A DNA stretch of 30,743 nt from JBLHGU01 sp047615875 (GTDB lineage Bacteria > Pseudomonadota > Gammaproteobacteria > Arenicellales > CAJQKF01): assembly GCA_047615875.1 (NCBI GenBank), contig JBLHGU010000039.1, positions 1 through 30,743 on the forward strand, read 5' to 3'. The stretch's first letter is position 1; each line of letters begins with the position of its first letter. The notes beneath the pieces were generated by a model. The model was not told the origin of the DNA and did not search any database. It worked only from the letters and a program-made list of their open reading frames with translations. A program made the translations under genes and the position numbers. Positions 15,892-24,537 of this stretch are shown in pieces.

Positions 15892-17210
15892 TGAGTTCCA
15901 ATATACCAATAGTAGGCTTCGTCAGCCTGGGTTGTCCCAAGGCTTTAGTAGATTCAGAGCGCATTCTTACCCGGCTTAGGGCCGAAGGTTATCAGGTGGG
16001 TGTGGATTACAACGAATCTGACGTGGTTGTAGTTAATACCTGTGGATTTATAGAAGATGCAGTTGAAGAATCGCTGGATGCTATATCTGAGGCTATGGAT
16101 GAGAACGGTCGGGTAATCGTAACCGGCTGCCTCGGTGTGCGCAAAGAGGAACTGCAAAGTAAATTTCCTGGTTTGTTATCGATATCTGGCCCTCAGGATT
16201 ATGACTCTGTCATGGACGCTATTCATATTGCGACACCACCGCCGCATAATCCGTTTGAAAGTTTGATTCCGCCGGGTGGAATTAAGCTCACACCGCGACA
16301 TTATGCTTACATCAAGATATCTGAGGGATGTAACCATAAATGTACTTTTTGTATTATTCCCACGATGCGTGGCAAGCTGGTTAGTCGACCAGTTAATCAG
16401 GTATTGCGTGAGGCGGAAAAACTCGCGTCTGCGGGGGTCAAAGAGCTACTTGTGGTATCTCAGGATACCAGTGCCTATGGCTTAGATTTAAAGTACCAGG
16501 CCTTCCCGCATCAGGGTAGGGAAGTGTCCTCGGATATTACGACCTTGGCCAGAGAGTTGGGTGAATTGGGTATGTGGATTCGATTGCATTATCTTTATCC
16601 TTATCCTCATGTTGATCGGCTATTGCCTCTGATGGCAGATGGCAAAATTCTTCCCTATATTGATACCCCGTTACAGCATGCTCATCCAGAAATACTCAAA
16701 TCCATGCGTCGACCCGCTAATGCGGAAAATAGTCTGAAAAGAATCCGAAAATGGCGTGAGATTTGCCCGGAAGTGGCAATTAGAAGTACTTTTATTGTGG
16801 GTTTTCCCGGCGAGACCGAAGCGCATTTTGAAACGCTCTTAGAATTCCTGGATCAGGCGGAGTTAGATCGGGTGGGTTGTTTTGCTTATTCACCAGTGGA
16901 TGGGGCAACTGCGAATAATTTGCCGAATGTAGTGCCTGAAGAAGTGTCCAGCGAGAGGCAGGCGGTTCTAATGCAGCTTCAGGAAGAGATTTCCAGACGG
17001 CGACTGGCTCGAAGAGTGGGCAATATAGAAGAAGTGTTAGTAGATGAAATTGTCGAGCAGGATAATATCATCGCGCGAAGTTATGCTGATTCGCCGGAGA
17101 TTGATGGCAAAGTATTTATGAATTACAGCGAAGGAGTGCAAGAAGGAGATTTAATTAAAGTAAAAATAACGGACTTTGATAGTTACGATTTAATCGCCGA
17201 GAAAATTTAG
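15891..17210 (+). CDS. rimO: Ribosomal protein S12 (Asp) methylthiotransferase RimO
   Basis: This radical-SAM enzyme adds a methylthio group to a conserved aspartate of ribosomal protein S12. The 439 residues contain the N-terminal MTTase domain, whose cluster cysteines are C15, C51 and C80 (VSLGCPKALVDSE, VVNTCGFIEDA, VTGCLGVR). The radical-SAM motif CNHKCTFC has C147, C151 and C154. A C-terminal TRAM domain starts near residue 375. VSLGCPKALVDSE distinguishes RimO from the tRNA enzyme MiaB. The GTG start at 15891 overlaps the ppsR stop in TAGTG. Confidence 0.96.
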   Translation: MSSNIPIVGFVSLGCPKALVDSERILTRLRAEGYQVGVDYNESDVVVVNTCGFIEDAVEESLDAISEAMDENGRVIVTGCLGVRKEELQSKFPGLLSISGPQDYDSVMDAIHIATPPPHNPFESLIPPGGIKLTPRHYAYIKISEGCNHKCTFCIIPTMRGKLVSRPVNQVLREAEKLASAGVKELLVVSQDTSAYGLDLKYQAFPHQGREVSSDITTLARELGELGMWIRLHYLYPYPHVDRLLPLMADGKILPYIDTPLQHAHPEILKSMRRPANAENSLKRIRKWREICPEVAIRSTFIVGFPGETEAHFETLLEFLDQAELDRVGCFAYSPVDGATANNLPNVVPEEVSSERQAVLMQLQEEISRRRLARRVGNIEEVLVDEIVEQDNIIARSYADSPEIDGKVFMNYSEGVQEGDLIKVKITDFDSYDLIAEKI

Positions 17211-17249
17211 CCGATAGGTCGAAATTTCTGGTTTGCAATGAGATGCGTG

Positions 17250-17447
17250 CTACAGCATAAATTGTTTCAGATCGTTAGATAGTAGCAATTCACCACGGTT
17301 ACGATTGTTTTCAATGAGTTGAAATACAGCGGGGGCATCGCTGCGTGGAATGATGCTTAGTGGAATAATTGTCGATTCACGCTTTTTGCGATTCTGTTTG
17401 CGCTTGGAGTTTTTGTTGACCCCAAAAGTCTTAGTGTTTTTTGGCAT
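17250..17447 (-). CDS. Possible small basic protein (65 residues)
   Basis: This frame lies in the rimO-prfC gap. From the ATG at 17447 it gives a Lys/Asn/Arg-rich N-terminus (MPKNTKTFGVNKNSKRKQNR) followed by a more ordinary part (SIIPRSDAPAVFQLIENN) ending in DLKQFML. A modest GAG-containing ribosome binding site precedes it. The frame remains open to a further ATG at 17585, which would add a hydrophobic stretch. I do not recognise it, and an overlapping plus-strand frame (17350-17571) is an alternative. Low certainty. Confidence 0.3.
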   Translation of the reverse strand: MPKNTKTFGVNKNSKRKQNRKKRESTIIPLSIIPRSDAPAVFQLIENNRNRGELLLSNDLKQFML

Positions 17448-17673
17448 TAATTTCTCAGCGAAGGAAAAGGCGGTTCCGAAACAGGCAAATGAGATGTCCG
17501 ATAGCGTGAAGCGTATTTTATCCTTTATGAACCGAAAGCCGAAGAGCAATGTGGCAAAAACCACGAAATAGCCATAACTGTGCATAAGTTTGCAGGAAGT
17601 TCTATACGCTGACTTTTAGGTATCACTTTGTGGCTCTCAATTCACAGCATCTGGTGTGTGGGCTGAAATCGTT

Positions 17674-17679
17674 TATAAT
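17674..17679 (+). promoter_or_regulatory. Probable -10 box of prfC
   Basis: A perfect TATAAT lies 33 bases before the prfC ATG. The -35 region 17 bases upstream (CTGGTG) is weak. It is the only consensus -10 in the gap. Confidence 0.45.
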
Positions 17680-17711
17680 CCGCGCCCCTTCCAGTCTTGA
17701 CCATTTTAGGC

Positions 17712-19289
17712 ATGAGTAAGTATTCCGAAATAATTGAAACCCGTAGAACTTTCGCTATCATTTCCCATCCTGATGCGGGTAAAACTACGTTGACAGAGCG
17801 ATTGCTGCAATATGGTGGGGCTATTCAGATGGCCGGCACCGTAAAAGCACGCAAGAGTAATCGCTATGCGACATCTGACTGGATGGAGCTAGAAAAGGAA
17901 AGAGGGATTTCTGTAACCTCTTCAGTAATGCAGTTTCCTTACAAGGGTCGCATTATTAATCTACTGGACACCCCGGGACACGCAGACTTCTCTGAGGACA
18001 CCTATCGCACACTCACAGCTGTGGATTCTGCACTGATGGTCATCGATGTCGCCAAGGGTGTCGAGCAACGAACCATCAAGTTGATGGAGGTGTGTCGACT
18101 AAGGGACACACCGATTATGACCTTCATTAACAAGCTTGATCGTGAGGGGCTGGACGCCATTGAGCTACTGGATGAAGTGGAATCAGTATTGAAAATCAAT
18201 TGTGCTCCTATGACCTGGCCGGTTGGTATGGGCAAGGCGTTTAAAGGTATATATCGCATTTTTGACGATAGCGTTAGGTTGTTTGCTAACCGAAATCCCG
18301 AATTGGATGAGGACCTGACCATACAAGGCATCGATAGCCCCGAGCTTGATCAAGTGCTGGGTTCGATGGCTGAACAATTGAGAGAGGAGGTTGAACTGGT
18401 GCGTGGTGCCAGCCACGAATTCGACCTGGAAAGTTATTTGAATGGCTCACTGACACCGGTTTATTTTGGTTCAGCCCTTAATCGTCTCGGCACTGATGAG
18501 TTGATGGACGGTTTTGTCGAATTCGCACCGACTCCGCGAAGTCGACATGCTATGAGTCGAGAAGTTAAGCCAGACGAGGCAAAATTTACCGGCTTTGTGT
18601 TCAAGATTCAGGCCAATATGGATCCTGCTCATCATGACCGGGTGGCATTTCTGCGGATTACATCTGGCCAATTCAAGAAGGGAATGAAAATTCGCCATGT
18701 GCGTGCCAACAAAACCATGGTGGTGCATAACGCGATTCAGTTTCTCGCCGCCCGTCGCGATGCTGCTGAGGACGCTTACGCCGGGGATATCCTCGGGCTG
18801 CACAATCACGGCACGATTAGAATTGGCGATACATTTAGCGAAGGGGAGGAATTGAAGTTTATTGGTGTGCCTAATTTCGCCCCGGAACTATTCCGTAGAG
18901 TCAGGCTGAAGGATCCTCTGCGCGCCAAAGCCCTACAGAAAGGCCTGATTCAACTTAGCGAAGAAGGTGCCACGCAGGTATTTCGCCCCTTGCTGGGTAA
19001 CGAAATGATTCTTGGGGCTGTGGGAATTCTACAATTTGATGTGGTAGCTCATCGATTACAACACGAATACAAAGTGGAATGCGCATTTGAAGCTGTTCAA
19101 GTTGCCACCGCTCGGTGGATTTATTGTGAGGATTCGATTAAGCTGGCAGAATTCGAGAAAAAACAGGCCCTTAATCTGAATATAGATGGTTCCGGAGCCC
19201 TGACTTATCTGGCGCCCAATATGGCAAATCTTCGTCTCACTGAGGAGCGCTGGCCAGAAATCCAGTTCCTGACAACAAGGGAATACTAA
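17712..19289 (+). CDS. prfC: Peptide chain release factor 3 (RF3)
   Basis: This translational GTPase removes RF1 and RF2 from the ribosome after termination. The G1 P-loop SHPDAGKTTLTER begins near residue 18. The switch regions (SVMQF, GISVTSS), G3 LLDTPGHADF and G4 TFINKLDRE follow, then the RF3-specific domains with FVFKIQANMDPAHHDRVAFLR-like sequence. The frame opens at a TTG at 17697, but the ATG at 17712 matches the family N-terminus (MSKYSEIIETRRTFAIISHP) and gives 525 residues, close to the 529 of E. coli. It is transcribed from its own promoter after the rimO gap. Confidence 0.96.
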   Translation: MSKYSEIIETRRTFAIISHPDAGKTTLTERLLQYGGAIQMAGTVKARKSNRYATSDWMELEKERGISVTSSVMQFPYKGRIINLLDTPGHADFSEDTYRTLTAVDSALMVIDVAKGVEQRTIKLMEVCRLRDTPIMTFINKLDREGLDAIELLDEVESVLKINCAPMTWPVGMGKAFKGIYRIFDDSVRLFANRNPELDEDLTIQGIDSPELDQVLGSMAEQLREEVELVRGASHEFDLESYLNGSLTPVYFGSALNRLGTDELMDGFVEFAPTPRSRHAMSREVKPDEAKFTGFVFKIQANMDPAHHDRVAFLRITSGQFKKGMKIRHVRANKTMVVHNAIQFLAARRDAAEDAYAGDILGLHNHGTIRIGDTFSEGEELKFIGVPNFAPELFRRVRLKDPLRAKALQKGLIQLSEEGATQVFRPLLGNEMILGAVGILQFDVVAHRLQHEYKVECAFEAVQVATARWIYCEDSIKLAEFEKKQALNLNIDGSGALTYLAPNMANLRLTEERWPEIQFLTTREY

Positions 19290-19365
19290 AGTTTTCCTGG
19301 ATATCTATCGGGCGGGCAGAGTATTCGTTATAAGTAATTCTGCCAGCTTGGATTAGTATAACAAA

Positions 19366-19392
19366 TTGCCATAATATATATATTAGTATAAT
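19366..19392 (+). promoter_or_regulatory. Candidate promoter upstream of the SleB-type gene
   Basis: TTGCCA (19366-19371) and TATAAT (19387-19392) are close to consensus but only 15 bases apart. A 10-base direct repeat ATTAGTATAA (19352-19361 and 19382-19391) overlaps it. Transcription from here would leave a leader of about 145 bases before the ATG at 19543. That leader contains a perfect AAATTC-TGCG-GAATTT hairpin at 19433-19448. Confidence 0.38.
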
Positions 19393-19542
19393 CTGATGTT
19401 CGTTTTTCAAGTGGTTCAATAGGCCCGGTTAGAAATTCTGCGGAATTTGTGGTAGTTTGCTGCGTCTGAAACCATAACTAAGGCGCATCGCTGGGGTGGT
19501 GATGTAGCCGATATTTTAATTCAGTATCAATCCAATATATTC

Positions 19543-20022
19543 ATGAGTCTATACAACGCACTATCTAAAAGATTGCCCACGCTATTAATCTTGCCAGCCA
19601 TGTTTATGGTTACTATTAGCGCATTATTGCCTAATACTACACAGGCACTAACTGGCACTGAAATGGGCTGTCTGGCGTTGAATGTCTATCATGAAGCCCG
19701 AGGCGAAACGCGTCAGGGCCAACTGGCGGTTGCTGCAGTCACTCTAAATAGAGTGCGAAGTTCTAAATTCCCTACCAGTGTCTGTTCCGTCGTTTGGCAG
19801 CCCAAGCAGTTTAGCTGGACCCACACGCAATCTAGCTATTTCCCCACCGATCTCAAATCCTGGTCCCAGGCTCAGGAAATTGCTCGAACGGTTTTAGATC
19901 AGAAAGTTGTCGCTAATTATCGCAACTTATTGTTCTACCACAGCAAGAAAGTTCGACCTTTCTGGATAAAAGAAAAACGTTTTGTAGCCCGCGTTGGTAG
20001 TCACCTTTTTTATTCAAGCTGA
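19543..20022 (+). CDS. SleB/CwlJ-type cell-wall hydrolase (Hydrolase_2)
   Basis: This 159-residue exported enzyme probably cleaves peptidoglycan glycan strands. An N-terminal hydrophobic segment (residues 11-36, ending TTQA) acts as a signal peptide or anchor. The Hydrolase_2 domain follows, with the signature CLALNVYHEARGETRQGQLA. E51 in YHEARGE is the presumed catalytic glutamate. LNRVRSSKFP, CSVVWQPKQFSWT and a final HLFYSS also match the family. In non-spore-formers such proteins are of uncertain role, probably wall remodelling. No strong ribosome binding site is seen. It is followed by the cytochrome c5 gene after about 60 bases. Confidence 0.88.
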   Translation: MSLYNALSKRLPTLLILPAMFMVTISALLPNTTQALTGTEMGCLALNVYHEARGETRQGQLAVAAVTLNRVRSSKFPTSVCSVVWQPKQFSWTHTQSSYFPTDLKSWSQAQEIARTVLDQKVVANYRNLLFYHSKKVRPFWIKEKRFVARVGSHLFYSS

Positions 20023-20083
20023 AGGTCTTAAAAACTTTCCTTATTCTTTATTTCAGTAATTTTTTCTAGAGGTTTCCTTACTA

Positions 20084-20398
20084 ATGAAAACCGCAGGTAT
20101 GTTGACTCTATTTGCCGCTGGCATAATTTCTTTTTCCAGCGTTTTATTTGCCGATGGCGAATCTAACTATAAAACAGCCTGTTTCGCCTGTCACGATACC
20201 GGCGTTGCCGGATCTCCCAAACTAGGTGATATGGAAAACTGGGCACCACGAATCGCTCAAGGTAACGAGATGCTTTATCAACATGCCTTAGCTGGTTTTC
20301 AGGGAGCGTCAGGTTTTATGCCTCCCCGCGGTGGCAGTGGGCTATCTGACGATGAAATCAAAGCGGTGGTTGATTACATGGTCTCAAAATCTCAATAG
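20084..20398 (+). CDS. Cytochrome c5-type periplasmic electron carrier
   Basis: The 104 residues comprise a signal peptide (to about residue 23, ending LFA) and a single-heme domain with CFACH at residues 33-37. The c5 pattern is complete: GSPKLGDMENWAPRI, GNEMLYQHALAGFQG and MPPRGGSGLSDDEIKAVVDYM, with the methionine of GFMPPRGG as iron ligand. It carries electrons in the periplasm, probably toward a terminal oxidase. AGAGG sits upstream of the ATG at a slightly long distance. The transcript ends at a strong hairpin about 20 bases downstream. Confidence 0.92.
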   Translation: MKTAGMLTLFAAGIISFSSVLFADGESNYKTACFACHDTGVAGSPKLGDMENWAPRIAQGNEMLYQHALAGFQGASGFMPPRGGSGLSDDEIKAVVDYMVSKSQ

Positions 20399-20418
20399 AG
20401 AGCACTTTTGTAACGTTA

Positions 20419-20450
20419 TAAAAAAGGCCGGTTTATACCGGCCTTTTTTA
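20419..20450 (+). terminator. Rho-independent terminator after cytochrome c5
   Basis: The stem AAAAAGGCCGG / CCGGCCTTTTT encloses a short TTTATA-type loop and is followed by T residues. It is nearly symmetric, so it may work in both directions. Its GGCCGG core is the same as in the terminator near 1650. Confidence 0.88.
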
Positions 20451-20772
20451 TAGGATGAGATTTTTTCTGAGGAAAGCTCGATTACTGCTCTAAGGTTTGG
20501 GAAGGGACGAAGATGCTTGACTGATGGTGCTGAGCGAGAGTCTTTCGTGTCAATATGAATATTTTTGACAAATGTTACCAAAAACTGCCTGTCAATCTGG
20601 TAATGATATTTTGAACGCCAAACTGGACAGTAAAAATAAAATGTATTAGCCTTACATTAGTATACCGTATACGGTATTTGACTATTAGGGCAGATTTGAG
20701 CGAGCGGATCTATATTCCGTTATCGCTCTTCAAAAATATATTAATGAAGAAACTGGAGGATCGAGCTTTTCC
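20451..20772. other. AraC-gene upstream region
   Basis: About 320 AT-rich bases without a credible gene. A perfect 16-base palindrome is listed separately. The plus-strand frame at 20678-20878 overlaps the regulator's own start and has no support. GGAGGA at 20755-20760 is the nearest ribosome binding site to the regulator. Confidence 0.5.
20662..20677. promoter_or_regulatory. Perfect 16-bp palindrome, candidate operator
   Basis: ATACCGTATACGGTAT reads the same on both strands. It lies 95 bases before the AraC-family gene start. The GTATAC-centred symmetry is like operators of GntR/FCD regulators, and one such gene lies about 1.1 kb away. I found no second copy in the window. Confidence 0.5.
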
Positions 20773-21744
20773 ATGCCAACACTCTTTGGTATCAATAAAA
20801 TACCACCAGCGCAACTCTGCGATAAATGGCAATGCGTATTATCAAATGGTCACTATCCGGTGGCGGTTTCTGAATTGAGTACCGCCCCATTGGATGGGCT
20901 GATAAAAAAAGCCGTTCATGGAGACATGCAAATTTCTTCCTTAAGATCGGGTCGGCATAAACTCACTCGACACCATAACCAAATTAATGGCGATAGCAAA
21001 GATTCCATAATCTTTGTAATACCGACAAAAAACTTCTGTGAGGTTAAATTCGAGAATGGTCAGAGCACGATTGGCTGCGGTAGTGCAGTGATTTTACGTT
21101 CAACATTGCCCTACAGTATGTTGTGTTTAGATGATTTCTCGAGCATTTCTTTTCAAATTCCCTGTGGCAACATCACTTCTCGTGTATCTAAATTTGATGA
21201 TATTTGTGGTTTGCCTATCAAGCTCAACAAACATACACGAACCTTTCTCATTGATACCCTTCGGTCTTTGCTGGATGTTGATACAGCAGATACGAGTAAC
21301 GAAATACTGACGCAAATAGTGACAGGCTATGTTGTCGACTTATGTGCCTCAGTTATAGAAAACTGGTACTGTAGTGGCGCAATACAAAATGGCAGTGAGC
21401 ATCAACAAAGACTGCGAAAACAGATTTATACCTATATCTTTTCTCATCTAGAAGATCCACATCTTTGCCCATCAAGTATTGCCAAAAATAACAACCTCTC
21501 CATCAGTTATTTGCACAAGTTGTTTAAACCTCAAGGCCATTCGGTAAATCGCTGGATTCTGCTTAAACGGTTGGAGCGTTGTCATGAAAAAATAATCAGT
21601 CCAATCTATAAACATTTGAGCATTTCGAGAATTGCATTTGATTGCGGGTTTAACAGTCTGGCACATTTTTCTACGCGATTTAGAGAATATTATGGAAAAT
21701 CTCCTCGCAATCTTCGCCAGGTTAATGCATCCCTGGATTATTGA
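20773..21744 (+). CDS. AraC-family transcriptional regulator
   Basis: The 323 residues comprise an N-terminal AraC-binding-like domain (to about 210) and a C-terminal double helix-turn-helix. The DNA-binding part includes LCPSSIAKNNNLSISYLHKL (first HTH), VNRWILLKRLERC (linker helix) and the hallmark ISRIAFDCGFNSLAHFSTRFREYYGKSPRNLR (second HTH, paraphrased from visible sequence). The effector is unknown. The ATG at 20773 lies 13 bases after GGAGG, a little far, but no other in-frame start exists upstream. It converges on the GntR gene of the transport cluster, so it could regulate that cluster, but its own target is not shown by sequence. Confidence 0.88.
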   Translation: MPTLFGINKIPPAQLCDKWQCVLSNGHYPVAVSELSTAPLDGLIKKAVHGDMQISSLRSGRHKLTRHHNQINGDSKDSIIFVIPTKNFCEVKFENGQSTIGCGSAVILRSTLPYSMLCLDDFSSISFQIPCGNITSRVSKFDDICGLPIKLNKHTRTFLIDTLRSLLDVDTADTSNEILTQIVTGYVVDLCASVIENWYCSGAIQNGSEHQQRLRKQIYTYIFSHLEDPHLCPSSIAKNNNLSISYLHKLFKPQGHSVNRWILLKRLERCHEKIISPIYKHLSISRIAFDCGFNSLAHFSTRFREYYGKSPRNLRQVNASLDY

Positions 21745-21804
21745 GCGCACGACTTAATCGAGCTCAATTAAGCGAAACTCCAGCCTGTCGGAACAAAAAC
21801 CGAC

Positions 21805-22467
21805 CTAGGAATATTTGACGCTTTCAATATGAATATCTAATCCATCACGGATATGCTCGATAGCAGCAGCCTGCGCAAATTCGGGGGATTCATGCAATAT
21901 GCTATCAAGTAGTATTTGATGATCAGATAGTAGGGGCTTAATAGATTCTGTATGAGTTGCGGCAAAAATTCGCAGAGCGGCGGGTGAATTCCAAATGCTG
22001 TCAAATATCTTAAGTAGTAGTTGGTTACCTGTTTGCTCAACAATTGAACGGTGTAGGCTGCGATTTAGATTAAAATCCATATTCAAATCATCATCAGCAT
22101 TATGATTTTCTGCGTCAAAGGCTCTGTTGATCACAGCTAACTGAGTTGGGTTTTTCTCTGTTGCGATAATTAATGTAGCATAACCTTCCACCGCCTCACG
22201 GGCGCCAAATACATCTCTTACCTCTTGCGCAGTAACTTTGCGCACACTGAATCCTTTGCGTTCTGCCTTCACCAATACACCTTCTTGTTCCAGGCGTAGA
22301 ATTGCTTCACGAACAGGTGTGCGACTGATGTTCATTTGTGCGGCTATTTTGTCCTGAAGAAGGCGATCCCCAGGCTTAAGCTCACCCTCGGATATTGCGA
22401 CCATTATTTGTTGGTATACGTTATCAGCCAGACGCAGTGCAGATATTGTGGTCTGATCAAAAATCAT
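21805..22467 (-). CDS. GntR-family regulator, FCD subfamily
   Basis: The 220 residues begin with a winged helix-turn-helix (LADNVYQQIMVAISEGELKP, then LLQDKIAAQMNISRTPVREA and ILRLEQEGVLV). A helical FCD ligand-binding domain follows from about residue 85. Metal or ligand residues of the FCD type are suggested by NRSLHRSIVEQTGN and AAAIEHIRDGLDIHI. FCD regulators usually repress genes for organic-acid or amino-acid catabolism and are relieved by the substrate. It is the last gene of the minus-strand array, after the alcohol dehydrogenase with a gap of about 110 bases, which suggests it controls that array. Confidence 0.9.
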   Translation of the reverse strand: MIFDQTTISALRLADNVYQQIMVAISEGELKPGDRLLQDKIAAQMNISRTPVREAILRLEQEGVLVKAERKGFSVRKVTAQEVRDVFGAREAVEGYATLIIATEKNPTQLAVINRAFDAENHNADDDLNMDFNLNRSLHRSIVEQTGNQLLLKIFDSIWNSPAALRIFAATHTESIKPLLSDHQILLDSILHESPEFAQAAAIEHIRDGLDIHIESVKYS

Positions 22468-22578
22468 CTTGTGTAGAGTCTATGATTAGCGTTGTTCGCA
22501 GAGTCGATAACGCTCAACAGCGAATCTCTTTCATATTCTTCGCCATAAACTCGATGAACTAATTTATTGATTTCTAAT

Positions 22579-23670
22579 TTAGTCATCGAAGACTATAACC
22601 GAGCGAACCGTTTCTCCACTTTTCATAGCCTCAAATCCCTGGTTTATCTCAGCAAGTTTAATACGTTGACTGATCATATCGTCCAAATTCAACCGACCAT
22701 TCATGTAGAACTCGACATAACGAGGCATATCTATGCGAAATCGATTTGAGCCCATATCACAACCCTGAATTTTACGTTCCGCGAGAAAATGCAATCCGGG
22801 TAATGTCACTTCATCTTTGGGACCCATCAAACCGATAATAACGGCAGTACCCCCCTTCGCCAACATCATAAATGACTGTTGAGTGGTTACAGGATTTCCT
22901 ACTGCTTCAAAGCTATAATTAACACCCAGTCCATTGGTTAGTTCTAGTACTTGCTCAACGGGATCGCCATCTATCGGGTTGAGTACATCGGTAGCTCCAA
23001 AAGTCGTAGCAGCTGCCAACTTCCCCGGATTCGTGTCAATCGCGATTATACGACCTGCACCACAAATTCTAGCACCCTGTATAACATTAAGGCCAATCGC
23101 ACCACAGCCCACTACCGCAACGGTTGCGCCAGGGGAAACTTTTGCGGTGTTAAACACTGCGCCCAAACCTGTAGTAACACCACAACCTATCAATGCAGCT
23201 TTATCCAGAGGCATATCTTTGCGAATACGAGCGATGGCATTTTGATGCACCAGTATTTGCTCTGCAAACCCACCCACCCGCATAAATTGAGTTACAGGTT
23301 GATTATCGATATGCAGGCGAGGTGGTTGCGATATGGCGCGGTCAGTGAATTCTGGATCAGCACAAATTGATGGATGACCTGTTAAACAGAGTTCGCAACT
23401 ACCACAAAATACCGATAAACAAGCAATCACATGGTCACCGGGTTTTACATAGCTCACCCCATCGCCGACCTTTTCAACAACACCGGCAACCTCGTGACCA
23501 AGTACGGCTGGAACATCGACTGAGAAATTGCCTTGCATGAAATGCAAATCGGTATGGCATAGCCCAGATGCTTTAATTTGAATAAGTACTTCACCGGCCT
23601 GGGGTAAATCGATAGAAACGTCTTCAATCTGAAGTTGCCCTGGTATGGAATGTAAGACCGCAGCTTGCAT
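22579..23670 (-). CDS. Zinc-dependent medium-chain alcohol dehydrogenase
   Basis: This 363-residue MDR oxidoreductase interconverts an alcohol and an aldehyde with NAD. The catalytic zinc ligands are C38 (GLCHTD), H59-E60 (LGHEVAG) and C163. The structural zinc cysteines are C89, C92, C95 and C103 (CGSCELC, then SIC). The nucleotide-binding loop GCGAIG starts at residue 188, followed by an acidic residue in IAIDTN that favours NAD. It resembles class III/aryl-alcohol types, but the true substrate is unknown. A good AGAGGT ribosome binding site precedes the ATG. It lies about 40 bases downstream of the permease genes and likely handles an alcohol or aldehyde derived from the imported solute. 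Confidence 0.9.
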   Translation of the reverse strand: MQAAVLHSIPGQLQIEDVSIDLPQAGEVLIQIKASGLCHTDLHFMQGNFSVDVPAVLGHEVAGVVEKVGDGVSYVKPGDHVIACLSVFCGSCELCLTGHPSICADPEFTDRAISQPPRLHIDNQPVTQFMRVGGFAEQILVHQNAIARIRKDMPLDKAALIGCGVTTGLGAVFNTAKVSPGATVAVVGCGAIGLNVIQGARICGAGRIIAIDTNPGKLAAATTFGATDVLNPIDGDPVEQVLELTNGLGVNYSFEAVGNPVTTQQSFMMLAKGGTAVIIGLMGPKDEVTLPGLHFLAERKIQGCDMGSNRFRIDMPRYVEFYMNGRLNLDDMISQRIKLAEINQGFEAMKSGETVRSVIVFDD

Positions 23671-23711
23671 AAATAACCTCTATGTCACTCGTTACCTGTT
23701 AAAAGTTTGAC

Positions 23712-24533
23712 CTAAAGCTTGCTAGCGCTCCTATGTCGAATCAATCGAATTACAAACAACACTATGTAGTAGAGGATCAGTAACGAAATTGCACTAATCA
23801 TGGTTAGTGCACCCAAAGTTGGAACCATTGGTGTATAACCGGCGACCATTTTTGCGTAAAGCCACTCTGGAATCGTTGAATCTGCGCCGGTCGAAAATAG
23901 CGACAGTGGAAAATTGCCCCAGGAAAGTAAAAACGCGAAAATCAAACCAGAGGTGATTCCGGGTGCCAGTATGGGCAAAGTGACCTCTTTTAGAACCTGA
24001 AAACGACTGGCTCCTAAATCGTATGCGGCCTCCTCAAGAGCAGGGTCAAAACCGTAGACCTGTATCGATATGACAAGCACTACGATGGGAACAATCCAAA
24101 CCATATGCGCGAAAACTGCGGTCTTCCAGCTAGTCTCTATGCCAAACGCAGTAAACCACAGCAGTAACGCCAAGCCTAGTACGGCCTGGGGAAAGAAAAT
24201 GGGCAACAAAATAATTTTTTGATACAACTTACGGCCGCGCCAGTCATATCGAGCAAACGCTAACGCTCCAAAAAATGCCAGGACAACTGAAAATATTGCC
24301 ACCAACGCGGCGATAGTCAATGAGGTGAACAATAGATCCTGAATTGAAAGTGATGTGAAGGCTTTTTGGTACCACTTGTCAGTCCATGTTGTGATCGGGT
24401 ATCGAAAATAGCGTTTGGCTGAAAATGACGCCACGACTATCGCATTCATCGGTGCATAGATGAACGCAAGTAAGATCATGGTCCATAGAATCATCAGATA
24501 TTTAGCGACAAGTTTGGAGTTTGAATTACCCAC
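23712..24533 (-). CDS. ABC transporter permease, PotC-like
   Basis: This 273-residue inner-membrane permease has about six helices. The conserved EAA loop is EEAAYDLGASRFQVLKEVTLP near residues 167-187 (shown in part). Sequence and order match the second permease of spermidine/putrescine-type importers. The start is GTG at 24533, three bases after the preceding gene ends, implying coupled translation. It pairs with the other permease to form the membrane channel. Confidence 0.9.
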   Translation of the reverse strand: MGNSNSKLVAKYLMILWTMILLAFIYAPMNAIVVASFSAKRYFRYPITTWTDKWYQKAFTSLSIQDLLFTSLTIAALVAIFSVVLAFFGALAFARYDWRGRKLYQKIILLPIFFPQAVLGLALLLWFTAFGIETSWKTAVFAHMVWIVPIVVLVISIQVYGFDPALEEAAYDLGASRFQVLKEVTLPILAPGITSGLIFAFLLSWGNFPLSLFSTGADSTIPEWLYAKMVAGYTPMVPTLGALTMISAISLLILYYIVLFVIRLIRHRSASKL

Positions 24534-24537
24534 TTTC

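Noticed and set aside
17350..17571. 73-codon plus-strand frame in the rimO-prfC gap
   Set aside because: No ribosome binding site and a Phe/Leu-rich N-terminus typical of antisense to a Lys-rich frame. The minus-strand frame is slightly more plausible.
19400..19440. tRNA T-arm-like GGTTCAATAGGCC
   Set aside because: No acceptor stem, anticodon arm or D arm could be built around it.
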